DNA of 39,983 bases, from positions 1-39,983 of the forward strand of contig NZ_BOQP01000062.1 in the NCBI RefSeq assembly GCF_018332715.1. Direction: 5' to 3'. The notes beneath the pieces are model-generated. The model searched no databases and was not told the origin of the DNA. It worked only from the letters and a program-made list of their open reading frames with translations. The DNA comes from Winogradskya consettensis. GTDB taxonomy: Bacteria; Actinomycetota; Actinomycetes; Mycobacteriales; Micromonosporaceae. Within the stretch, counting starts at the first letter, position 1. The number at the start of each line of letters is the position of its first letter. Both the position numbers and the translations under genes were made by a program. Below, piece by piece: positions 29,660-36,822 of this stretch.

Positions 29660-30919
29660 TCAGACCCGCTCACGGTCGGCCGGGCGGACCGGCACCGCCA
29701 GGTCGGTGAGGGCGGCATCCGGGTGCGGCGGCGTCCTGACCCGCAGCGCGATCCCGGCCGCGACCAGGCAGGCCACCGCGCCGACGCCCAGCGCCGCCCG
29801 CGGGCCCGCCGAACCGCTGATCCACCCGGTCAGCGCGCTGCCGATCGGCGTCGTGCCCGTGTAGACGAAGACCCACAACGCCATGACGTGCCCGCGGAAG
29901 TCCGGCGCGGAGTGCAGCTGGAGCGTCGTCGAGGCGAGCGTGGTGAAGGCGAAGGCCGCAATGCCGGTGATCACCAAGGTCACCGAAGCGATGAGTACGC
30001 CCGGAGCAGCCGCGGTCGCCGCCAGCGCCACCCCGAACGCGAGCGCGGTCGCCGCCAGATACCGTCTGCGCGGATGCGGGATCAGGCCGACCCCGAGCGA
30101 CCCGCCGACCGAGCCGACGCTGAGCATCGTCGACAGCAACCCGTACGTGCCGCCGGAACCGTGCAGCGACTGGCTGGCGAAGACCGGCAGCACCACCGCG
30201 AAGTTGAACGCGAACAGGCCGACCAGCCCCATCATCGCGAGCGGCAACCACAACTGCTGACGGCTGCGGGCGTACGCGATCCCGTCCCGGACGCCACCGG
30301 AGCGGCGGGCGCCCGCGTGGCCGGTGCGCAGCGGCCTGATCGCCGCCAGCGCGACCAGAACAGCCAGGTACGACAGCGCGTTGATGCCGAAGCACGGCGT
30401 GGTACCGACGCCGACGATCAGCACCCCGGCGACCGCGGGCCCGACCACCCGGGCACTGTTGAAGACCACCCCGTTCAGGCTCGCCGCGCTGGTCAGATCG
30501 CCCGGCGGGACCAGATCGCTGACGAACGCCTGCCGGGCCGGCGAGTCGACGATCGAGACGACCCCACCGAGCGCCGAGATGGCCACGATGACGGGCACGC
30601 TCGCCTGCCCGTTCGCGGCGAGCAGCCACAGCGCGGCAGCAAGCACGCCCAGCACCGCCTGCGTGACCATGAGAAGTTTCCGCAGGTCGAAGCGGTCTAC
30701 GAGGCTGCCACCCCAGGGCCCGAACAGCAGCGACGGCAACCCGCCCGCGGCGATCACGAGGCCCAGCGCGGTGGCCGACCCGGTCAGTTGCAGCACGAGC
30801 CACCCCGCGGCGGTCTGCTGCACGAACGAACCGCTCGCCGACACGATCTGACCGCCGAAATACCATCGGAACGGCGTGGAACGCAGGGCACGGAAAAGGT
30901 TGGTGTGCGTCGAGGTCAC
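29660..30919 (-). CDS. MFS transporter (EntS-like exporter type)
   Basis: 419 aa with 12 predicted membrane helices in two halves. N-terminal FRALRSTPFRWYFGGQIVSA and LVDRFDLRKLLMVTQ (motif A type loop after helix 2), DSPARQAFVSDLVPPGDLTSAASLNG, and the later AMLSVGSVGGSLG-like repeat (STMLSVGSVGGSLGVGL) mark the MFS_3/EntS group, often exporters of siderophores or drugs. ATG at 30919. Divergent from the lipid kinase gene with 74 nt between. Substrate not predictable. Confidence 0.88.
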   Translation of the reverse strand: MTSTHTNLFRALRSTPFRWYFGGQIVSASGSFVQQTAAGWLVLQLTGSATALGLVIAAGGLPSLLFGPWGGSLVDRFDLRKLLMVTQAVLGVLAAALWLLAANGQASVPVIVAISALGGVVSIVDSPARQAFVSDLVPPGDLTSAASLNGVVFNSARVVGPAVAGVLIVGVGTTPCFGINALSYLAVLVALAAIRPLRTGHAGARRSGGVRDGIAYARSRQQLWLPLAMMGLVGLFAFNFAVVLPVFASQSLHGSGGTYGLLSTMLSVGSVGGSLGVGLIPHPRRRYLAATALAFGVALAATAAAPGVLIASVTLVITGIAAFAFTTLASTTLQLHSAPDFRGHVMALWVFVYTGTTPIGSALTGWISGSAGPRAALGVGAVACLVAAGIALRVRTPPHPDAALTDLAVPVRPADRERV

Positions 30920-30993
30920 CGGGCCAGCGTCCGGCGCCGGGCCGGTGGCGGCATCCGCCAGTTGACTGCAGCGAACCGGTAGGGTCTGTGGCG

Positions 30994-31923
30994 ATGCGCA
31001 CGAAGGAACAGCTCACCGACTCCATCCGGCGCGGACGCAGGGCGGTTCTCATCGTCAACGCGCATTCCCGCCGGGGCCGGCAACTCTACGAGACCGCGCA
31101 CGCGCAGCTGACCGCTGCCGGCTTCGAGCTGCTCCGGGCGTACCCGTGGGATCGGCAGGAAGACCTCGAGACGACGATAGCCGCAGCCATCGCTGAGGGC
31201 CCGGATCTGCTCGTCGCGGGCGGCGGGGACGGCACGATCAGCACGGCGGCCCGCCTGCTCGCCCACCGCGACATCGCCCTCGGTCTGCTACCCCTGGGAA
31301 CGACCAACAATTTCGCGCGTACGGTCGGAGTCCCGCTGGACCTGGCCGAGGCGATCGCCACGCTGACGTCCGGGAAGGTGATCGACGTCGACCTGGGCAT
31401 CGCGGGGGACACCCTGTTCACCAACCACGTCGGCATCGGCCTGTCCGCCGAGGTCATGGTCGCCGCCCCGCCCGCGCTGAAACGGGTCACCGGCCGCCTC
31501 GCGTACCCGATGACAGCCCTGGCCCTGCTCACCCGGCACCGCCCCATGCACGCCGTCGTCCGCGCGCAGGGCCGCTCCCACGAATACACCACCCACCAGC
31601 TCTACGTCGCCAACGGCGGCTTCCACGCCGGGCGCCCGATCACCGCGGACGCCCACGCCGACGACCGGCTCCTGGTCACCTATCCGGTGGGCGGCCGGAC
31701 CCGCTGGCAGCTCCTGCGCGAAACCGCCCGCAACGCAGCGACCGGCCACCGCCGCACCCTGCACACCGACCCGTTCCTGGCGACCGGCGAGGTGCTGCTG
31801 GAGACGGACCGCCCCGCCCGCGTCGAGGTGGACGGCGAACCTGCCGGCCACACCCCGCTGCGCATAAGCCTCGCCGCCAACGCCCTGCGCATCATGGCCC
31901 CGCCCGGCACCCCCGACCACTGA
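30994..31923 (+). CDS. Diacylglycerol/sphingosine kinase-type lipid kinase
   Basis: 309 aa cytoplasmic, membrane-associated lipid kinase of the DagK/YegS type. The catalytic domain has LIVNAHSRRGRQ, GGGDGTISTAARLL (nucleotide loop) and PLGTTNNFARTVGVPLDL; the C-terminal beta domain has FTNHVGIGLSAEVM, QLYVANGGFHAGRPITADA and RVEVDGEPAGHTPLRIS. It probably phosphorylates diacylglycerol or a similar lipid. ATG at 30994 is preferred; GTG six bases earlier lies too near the GGTAGGG stretch. That stretch includes TAGGGT (30980-30985), a possible -10 box of a message with little or no leader. Confidence 0.88.
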   Translation: MRTKEQLTDSIRRGRRAVLIVNAHSRRGRQLYETAHAQLTAAGFELLRAYPWDRQEDLETTIAAAIAEGPDLLVAGGGDGTISTAARLLAHRDIALGLLPLGTTNNFARTVGVPLDLAEAIATLTSGKVIDVDLGIAGDTLFTNHVGIGLSAEVMVAAPPALKRVTGRLAYPMTALALLTRHRPMHAVVRAQGRSHEYTTHQLYVANGGFHAGRPITADAHADDRLLVTYPVGGRTRWQLLRETARNAATGHRRTLHTDPFLATGEVLLETDRPARVEVDGEPAGHTPLRISLAANALRIMAPPGTPDH

Positions 31924-31934
31924 CACACCCGGCC

Positions 31935-32642
31935 CTACCGCGACAGTTTCTCCAGGTCACGCTCGCAGAACCGGTGGTGAGCCCATTCCTCGCCGAGCAC
32001 CGTGCCGAGGCACTGCCGCACGGTGCGCCCCCTGGCATACGGCGGCCATCGTTCGTCCTCCGGGACCGGCGCGGTCCTCGCGAGCTGCTCGGGCGTCACC
32101 CCGGCCAGCCACGTCCCGATCTCCGAAGCCTGCCGTCCCCGCACGGCGAGCACCTCGTCGAGGCCCGGTCGAGCATCCGGGTCGAGCTCGGCCTCCTGGT
32201 CCATGACGTGCGGCGGGCCCAGCCCCATGGCCGTGAACGGTTCGGTGAGCCCGAGCAGGCAGCGCCGGAACCAGGAATCATGCACGAACACCAGATGCCG
32301 CAGCGTCTCGACCATCGACCACTCACCGTCGACGCCACGATGCTCACTGCCCGCGGGCATGGACCGGACCCGCCCGGTGGTCGCCATCCAACCGTCCCGC
32401 AGGTGCCGCCAGGCCTCCCGCAGGTCATCCGGCTCATCGGAGCGGATCAGCACCCGAACCGGATGCCGGCGATCGAGCTCCGCCTCGACATAGGGCATCA
32501 CCTCGACCCCGTTCACCACGAGACCGGTGACCATCCCGTCGATCACGGCATCCCGCATGACCACGCCGACCATCCGCGTTCCACTCAGGTCACATTCCCG
32601 GAACTCCGCCCCGGCGAGATCCTCATCGTGGAAGCGTCGCAT
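31935..32642 (-). CDS. DinB-like protein with N-terminal pentapeptide-like stretch
   Basis: 235 aa. Residues 1-35 carry pentapeptide-repeat-like units (DLAGAEFRECDLSGTRM). From about 75 on it is a DinB_2/mycothiol-transferase-like four-helix bundle: GEWSMVETLRHLVFVHDSWF (first His) and, near the end, LGTVLGEEWAHHRFCERDL (His pair). The His set fits a metal site, as in thiol-dependent transferases of this superfamily. ATG at 32642. Convergent with the lipid kinase gene (11 nt gap). Reaction unknown. Confidence 0.8.
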   Translation of the reverse strand: MRRFHDEDLAGAEFRECDLSGTRMVGVVMRDAVIDGMVTGLVVNGVEVMPYVEAELDRRHPVRVLIRSDEPDDLREAWRHLRDGWMATTGRVRSMPAGSEHRGVDGEWSMVETLRHLVFVHDSWFRRCLLGLTEPFTAMGLGPPHVMDQEAELDPDARPGLDEVLAVRGRQASEIGTWLAGVTPEQLARTAPVPEDERWPPYARGRTVRQCLGTVLGEEWAHHRFCERDLEKLSR

Positions 32643-32963
32643 GCGGACAGGTTAGTGTCCTGAGCCGCTGTTCGCTCGTCGGTTCGGCCCGGATGGATCA
32701 CCCTTTTCCCAGCCGATGCCAGTGGCGTTCCGGGGGCGGATCATGGCCCCTACTTGACATCTGATGCCGCAGAAGATCGCGGCTCAGCCGGTTTCGGCGC
32801 AACTTCGTGCCCGAATCACCGGCCGTCCCATCCGGGTGAGCGAGCCGGACAGCTCAGCCACGGACCCGGCCAGGTCGTGACCCAGCACTACCGCGGCCCA
32901 TCAGCCGGGCCCATGGCGGGGACGGGGCAGCGGTGTACGCAGTGGAGTCGTTAGGGTCTGCTC
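32643..32963. other. Intergenic region, with a possible gene remnant
   Basis: 321 nt. On the minus strand an open stretch of 38 codons (32784-32900) reads AAVVLGHDLAGSVAELSGS, slightly like the GHDLAGxVxxVG part of zinc/quinone alcohol dehydrogenases; it is too short to call. TAGGGT at 32952-32957 stands 6 nt before the next GTG start. I see nothing else. Confidence 0.4.
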
Positions 32964-33614
32964 GTGAGTGTGGATCGGGGGGCGGGCCGGCTGTTTGCGG
33001 GCGTGGCGGTGGCCGGGGTGGGCGGTGGGCTGCTGGCTCTCGCCGTGGTGGCCGTGCTGAGTCCGGCGTTCGTGGTGGGGCTGGCGCCGGCGTGGTTCAC
33101 CGATCATGGAACCGCGCGCGTGGTTCTCCGGGTTGCCGGGCTGGTCGCTGTCGTTCTGGCCGCGGCGGGTCTCGTGTGGGGTGCGCTGTGGGCGCGTGCC
33201 GCCGGGCACCTGCCGGAGCCGGGTTCGGTGCTGAGGACAGCGGTCCGGGCGTTGCCGGGCGTGGTTGTCGTCGCGGTGTGGCTCGGCGCGCTGGTGCTGG
33301 CGTTTCTGGCCGACACCGAGCCCGGGCGGGTGCACGACGCCGCGCCGGGACTGCTCGGTGAGTACGCGAGTATCGACGACGTCATGCTGGGGACCGGGCT
33401 GGTGATCGTCGGCGTTCCGGCGGTGGTGGCGATGGTGGCCGGTCTTCGCGGGGCGAAGGGTGCAGCCGGTTTCCTGGCGGTGCTGGCTGTCGTGCTGGTT
33501 CTCCCTGCCGTGCTGTTGCTGCGCGACGGCCGCAACGCGCTCCAGGACGAGCGGCGTTCGGACCGCACCGAATGCGTGTACTTCGTCGGCGGATACGACT
33601 GCCCCGACGCGTGA
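32964..33614 (+). CDS. Hypothetical membrane protein
   Basis: 216 aa with about five membrane helices (residues about 10-33, 52-77, 93-115, 137-157 and 163-184) and a charged C-terminal tail with two Cys (ECVYFVGGYDCPDA), possibly a disulfide outside the membrane. No family recognised. GTG at 32964 lies 6 nt after TAGGGT with no ribosome site, a good case for a leaderless message. A hairpin follows the stop. Confidence 0.65.
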   Translation: MSVDRGAGRLFAGVAVAGVGGGLLALAVVAVLSPAFVVGLAPAWFTDHGTARVVLRVAGLVAVVLAAAGLVWGALWARAAGHLPEPGSVLRTAVRALPGVVVVAVWLGALVLAFLADTEPGRVHDAAPGLLGEYASIDDVMLGTGLVIVGVPAVVAMVAGLRGAKGAAGFLAVLAVVLVLPAVLLLRDGRNALQDERRSDRTECVYFVGGYDCPDA

Positions 33615-33615
33615 C

Positions 33616-33644
33616 GCCCGAGATGCCGTAACGGCATCCCGGGC
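33616..33644. terminator. Terminator hairpin between convergent genes
   Basis: GCCCGAGATGCCG (33616-33628) pairs at 12 of 13 positions with 33632-33644 around TAA. It sits between stops at 33614 and 33663. Confidence 0.7.
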
Positions 33645-33662
33645 GGGGGTGACGCGGCGGGG

Positions 33663-34763
33663 TCAGCGGGTGATGGCCGCGGCGACCGCCGGGTACCACT
33701 TGGCGGCGATCTTGACGTTGCCCGCGTCGCTGGGGTGGACGCCGTCGTAGGTATCGGTGGTCGTGTCGAAGCCGGTCCACTGGTCGACCACCGTGATCGG
33801 GGAGGCCGTGGTGGTGAGGGAGGCTGCCCAGGCGGGGATGGCGGCGTTGAGGGTGACGACGCGCTGGGCGCATTCGGTGCAGCTGGACGGGTTCATGGGG
33901 ATGATCTGGGCGACGATGATCTTCATGGCCGGGTTCTGCGTGCGCATCTGGCCGACGAGTTTGGTGAACGCCGCCAGGATGGTGGTGGCGGGGATGTTGC
34001 TCCAGACGTCGTTGGTGCCGAAGTGCATCAGGACGACGTCGGGGGAGCTCGCCGAGAGCCACGCCGGAAGCTGGTTCTGCTCGGCGACGCTTGCGGCGAG
34101 GAAGCCGCCGTGGCCCTCGTTCTCGCCGTCGTAGGTGAAGCCGCAGCCCTGGGCGGGCAGCGTACCCACGAAGTCGACCTGGGCGGCCGGGAGTTTCTGC
34201 CAGAGCAGGGCCCGCCAGCAGCCGGGGGAGCCGGTGATCGAGTCACCCAGGGCCATGATCTTGACGGGGGTGCCGGCGGGCGGGGGCGTGGTCGTCGGAG
34301 GCGTGGTGGTCGGAGGCGTGGTGGTCGGGGGCGTGGTGGTCGGCGGGCTGGTGGGGACGCTGCCGGTGCAGGTGGTGCCGTTCAGGGCGAACGAGGACGG
34401 GGTGGCGCCCGTGCCCGAGCCGTTGAAGCCGAATGACGTGGTCGCGTTGGTGGACAGCGCGCCGTTCCAGGCGGCGTTGCGGACCGTGACGGCCGCGCCC
34501 GACTGGGTGGCCGCGCCGTTCCAGAGCTGGGTGATGGTCTGGCCGGAGGGGAACGCGAACGCGAGGGACCACGCGGTGACCGGGTCGCCCAGGTTGGTGA
34601 TCGAGACGGACGCGCCGAAGCCACCGGGCCACTGGCTGGTCGTCGCGTAGTCGACGCGGCAACCGGCTGCCGCCTGCGCGGGCCCGCCGGTCGCGACGAC
34701 GGCCGTGGCAGTCGCGGCGGTCAGCAGGGCGAGCGCGATGAGGGGGATCTTCCGTGGGCTCAT
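33663..34763 (-). CDS. Secreted SGNH/GDSL esterase (CE3-like) with N-terminal CBM2
   Basis: 366 aa. Signal peptide about 1-32 (ends GGPAQAAAG), CBM2 module 34-132 (CRVDYATTSQWPGGFGASVS, WSLAFAFPSGQTITQLWNG, closing Cys), a TTTPP-repeat linker at 134-163 coded by a short tandem repeat, and a SGNH hydrolase domain 165-366 like acetylxylan esterases of CE3: LGDSITGSPGCW (catalytic Ser), HFGTNDVW (Gly/Asn) and YDGVHPSDAG (Asp-His). Probably removes acetyl groups from xylan or pectin while bound to cellulose. ATG at 34763 with GGGAGGACC before it. Divergent from the PL11 lyase gene; the CebR-type site at 34805 lies on its side of the gap. Confidence 0.9.
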   Translation of the reverse strand: MSPRKIPLIALALLTAATATAVVATGGPAQAAAGCRVDYATTSQWPGGFGASVSITNLGDPVTAWSLAFAFPSGQTITQLWNGAATQSGAAVTVRNAAWNGALSTNATTSFGFNGSGTGATPSSFALNGTTCTGSVPTSPPTTTPPTTTPPTTTPPTTTPPPAGTPVKIMALGDSITGSPGCWRALLWQKLPAAQVDFVGTLPAQGCGFTYDGENEGHGGFLAASVAEQNQLPAWLSASSPDVVLMHFGTNDVWSNIPATTILAAFTKLVGQMRTQNPAMKIIVAQIIPMNPSSCTECAQRVVTLNAAIPAWAASLTTTASPITVVDQWTGFDTTTDTYDGVHPSDAGNVKIAAKWYPAVAAAITR

Positions 34764-34804
34764 GGGGGTCCTCCCGGACGAGGGAAATTGATCGCATCAT
34801 GGCA

Positions 34805-34818
34805 TGGGAGCGCTTCCA
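34805..34818. promoter_or_regulatory. CebR-type operator, esterase side
   Basis: TGGGAGCGCTTCCA, 13 of 14 bases of the CebR palindrome. 42 nt upstream of the SGNH esterase start. Confidence 0.65.
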
Positions 34819-34845
34819 AAACAATTTCCCGATCATTACGGCAAC

Positions 34846-34874
34846 TTGACAGGGAGATTAATGGGCGTCAGTGT
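34846..34874 (+). promoter_or_regulatory. Probable promoter of the PL11 gene
   Basis: TTGACA (34846-34851), 17-nt spacer, CAGTGT (34869-34874). The -10 box adjoins the CebR-type site at 34874-34887, so bound repressor would cover the start point. Confidence 0.45.
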
Positions 34875-34887
34875 GGGAGCGCTCCCG
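34874..34887. promoter_or_regulatory. CebR-type operator, lyase side
   Basis: TGGGAGCGCTCCCG, 13 of 14 bases of the CebR palindrome. It lies at the presumed transcription start of the rhamnogalacturonan lyase gene, 30 nt before its ATG. Confidence 0.7.
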
Positions 34888-34917
34888 TACAATCACGTAC
34901 GTCAATGTGAGGTGACC

Positions 34918-36750
34918 ATGCCCAAGACATCGGCGGTGGCCGTGGCAGTCCTCGGCGCGAGCTTCCTGATAGCCCCGGTGGCACACGCGCAAGCAGCCCC
35001 GGTGGCACACGCGCAAGCAGCCACGGCGGCGGACGCGCAGGCCGCCCCCGCGCTGTTCGCCAAGCAGATCGAGAACCTCGACCGCGGCCTGGTCAGCGTC
35101 CGCTCCGGCACCGGCAACCTGGTGACCTGGCGGCTGCTGGCAACCGATCCCGCGGGCGTGGGCTTCAACGTCTACCGCGGCACCACGAAGGTCACCGCGT
35201 CGCCGGTCACCGCGTCCACGAACTATCTCGACGCGGGCGCCGCGGCCGGCTCCGCGTACACCGTGCGGGCCGTGATCGGCGGTGTCGAACAGGCAGCCTC
35301 GGGGGCGTCGCTCAATTTCGCGAACGGTTATCTGGACGTGCCGATCCAGAATCCCAACAGCTCGCTCTACGCGGCGAACGACGCCAGTGTCGGCGATCTC
35401 GACGGGGACGGGAAGCTCGACCTCGTGCTCAAGTGGGATCCGCTGAACTCGAAGGACAACTCGCAGTCCGGGGTCACCGATCCGGTCTACGTCGACGGCT
35501 ACAAGCTCGACGGGACCCGGTTGTGGCGGATCAATCTGGGGCGCAACATCCGGGCGGGGGCGCACTACACCCAGTTCCAGGTGTACGACTACGACGGCGA
35601 CGGTGACGCGGAGATCGCCATGAAGACCGCCGACGCGACCGTCTCCGGCACCGGGCAGGTCATCGGCTCCGCGAGCGCCGACTACCGCAACTCCAGCGGC
35701 TACATCCTCACCGGGCCGGAATTCCTGACCGTGTTCGACGGGCGCAACGGCGCGGCGCTGTCGACCGTGGACTACGTGCCGCCGCGCGGGACCGTCTCGT
35801 CGTGGGGCGACTCGTACGGCAACCGTGTCGACCGGTTCCTCGCCGGCACCGCGTATCTCGACGGGTCGCGTCCCAGCATCATCATGGCCCGCGGCTACTA
35901 CACCCGCAGCGTCGTGGTCGCGTGGGACTTCCGCAACGGGACGCTGACCCGGCGCTGGACGTTCGACAGCAACAGCTCCACGAACTCCGGCACGGCGGGG
36001 CAGGGCAACCACCAGCTGTCGGTCGCCGACGTGGACGCCGACGGCAAGGACGAGATCATCTACGGCGCGCTGGCGATCGACGACAACGGCGCGAAGCTGT
36101 GGAACACCGGGCTCGGGCACGGCGACGCGATGCACGTCGGCGATCTCGACCCGTCACGCCCGGGGCTGGAGGAGTTCAAGGTCGACGAGGACTCCAGCAA
36201 ACCGTCGTCGTGGTTCGCGGACGCGCGTACCGGTCAGATCATCTGGTCGACCCCCGCCAACGGCGACAACGGCCGCGGGGTCTCCGGCGACATCTGGTCG
36301 GGCAGCGCGGGCGCCGAGTCCTGGTCCGCGGCGGCCGACGGCGTGCGCAGCCCCTCCGGTGCCGTGGTGGCGAGCCGCAAGCCCGGCTCGACGAACTTCC
36401 TGGCCTGGTGGGACGGCGACCCGGTGCGCGAGCTGCTCGACGGCACGCACATCGACAAGTACGGCACGAGCGCCGACACCCGGCTGCTGACGGCATCCGG
36501 CGTTCACTCGAACAACAGCACCAAGTCGACACCGTCACTCTCCGGTGATCTGCTCGGTGACTGGCGTGAGGAAGTGATCTGGCCGACAACCGACAACACG
36601 GCGCTGCGGATCTACTCCACGCCGATCCAGACGGACCGGCGGATCACGACGCTGCTCCAGGACACCCAGTACCGCACGGCCCTGGCCTGGCAGAACACCG
36701 CTTACAACCAACCGCCGCACCCGAGCTTCTTCATCGGCAACGGCATGTAG
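34918..36750 (+). CDS. Secreted rhamnogalacturonan lyase (PL11)
   Basis: 610 aa, a family-11 polysaccharide lyase (YesW type) that cuts the rhamnogalacturonan I backbone of pectin. ATG at 34918 with GAGGTGA before it. The signal region (about 1-42) has AHAQA repeated. A short beta domain is followed by an eight-bladed propeller with Ca2+-binding loops DLDGDGKLDL, DYDGDGDAE and DVDADGKDE. PL11 blocks include LVSVRSGTGNLVTWRLL, GFNVYRGT, VPPRGTVSSWGDSYGNRVDR, MARGYYTRSVVVAWD, GHGDAMHVGDLDPSRPGLEE and GDLLGDWREEVIWPT. It has no extra binding module. Divergent from the esterase gene with shared regulation; it complements the pectinase operon 8 kb away. Confidence 0.93.
   Translation: MPKTSAVAVAVLGASFLIAPVAHAQAAPVAHAQAATAADAQAAPALFAKQIENLDRGLVSVRSGTGNLVTWRLLATDPAGVGFNVYRGTTKVTASPVTASTNYLDAGAAAGSAYTVRAVIGGVEQAASGASLNFANGYLDVPIQNPNSSLYAANDASVGDLDGDGKLDLVLKWDPLNSKDNSQSGVTDPVYVDGYKLDGTRLWRINLGRNIRAGAHYTQFQVYDYDGDGDAEIAMKTADATVSGTGQVIGSASADYRNSSGYILTGPEFLTVFDGRNGAALSTVDYVPPRGTVSSWGDSYGNRVDRFLAGTAYLDGSRPSIIMARGYYTRSVVVAWDFRNGTLTRRWTFDSNSSTNSGTAGQGNHQLSVADVDADGKDEIIYGALAIDDNGAKLWNTGLGHGDAMHVGDLDPSRPGLEEFKVDEDSSKPSSWFADARTGQIIWSTPANGDNGRGVSGDIWSGSAGAESWSAAADGVRSPSGAVVASRKPGSTNFLAWWDGDPVRELLDGTHIDKYGTSADTRLLTASGVHSNNSTKSTPSLSGDLLGDWREEVIWPTTDNTALRIYSTPIQTDRRITTLLQDTQYRTALAWQNTAYNQPPHPSFFIGNGM
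34971..35042 (+). repeat. 24-bp tandem repeat in the PL11 signal peptide
   Basis: Two perfect 24-nt units (34971-34994, 34995-35018) and a third, changed one (35019-35042). Each codes for eight residues around AHAQAAPV or ADAQAAPA, so the signal peptidase site AxA is present three times. Confidence 0.85.
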
Positions 36751-36766
36751 GCCCCGGGCGGGGAGA

Positions 36767-36795
36767 GGGGCGGCGTGCCACCCGCACGCCGCCCC
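36767..36795 (+). terminator. Terminator of the PL11 gene
   Basis: Perfect 12-bp stem GGGGCGGCGTGC (36767-36778) with 36784-36795, loop CACCC, followed by TT. It ends 27 nt before the next start. Confidence 0.75.
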
Positions 36796-36822
36796 TTGCC
36801 GGGCACTGACAAGATTCTCGCC

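Noticed and set aside
32784..32900. Possible alcohol dehydrogenase remnant on the minus strand
   Set aside because: Only 38 codons, likeness limited to VLGHDLAG; could be chance.
34286..34350. Short direct repeats thought to be regulatory
   Set aside because: They code for the TTTPP linker of the SGNH esterase, a usual low-complexity linker.
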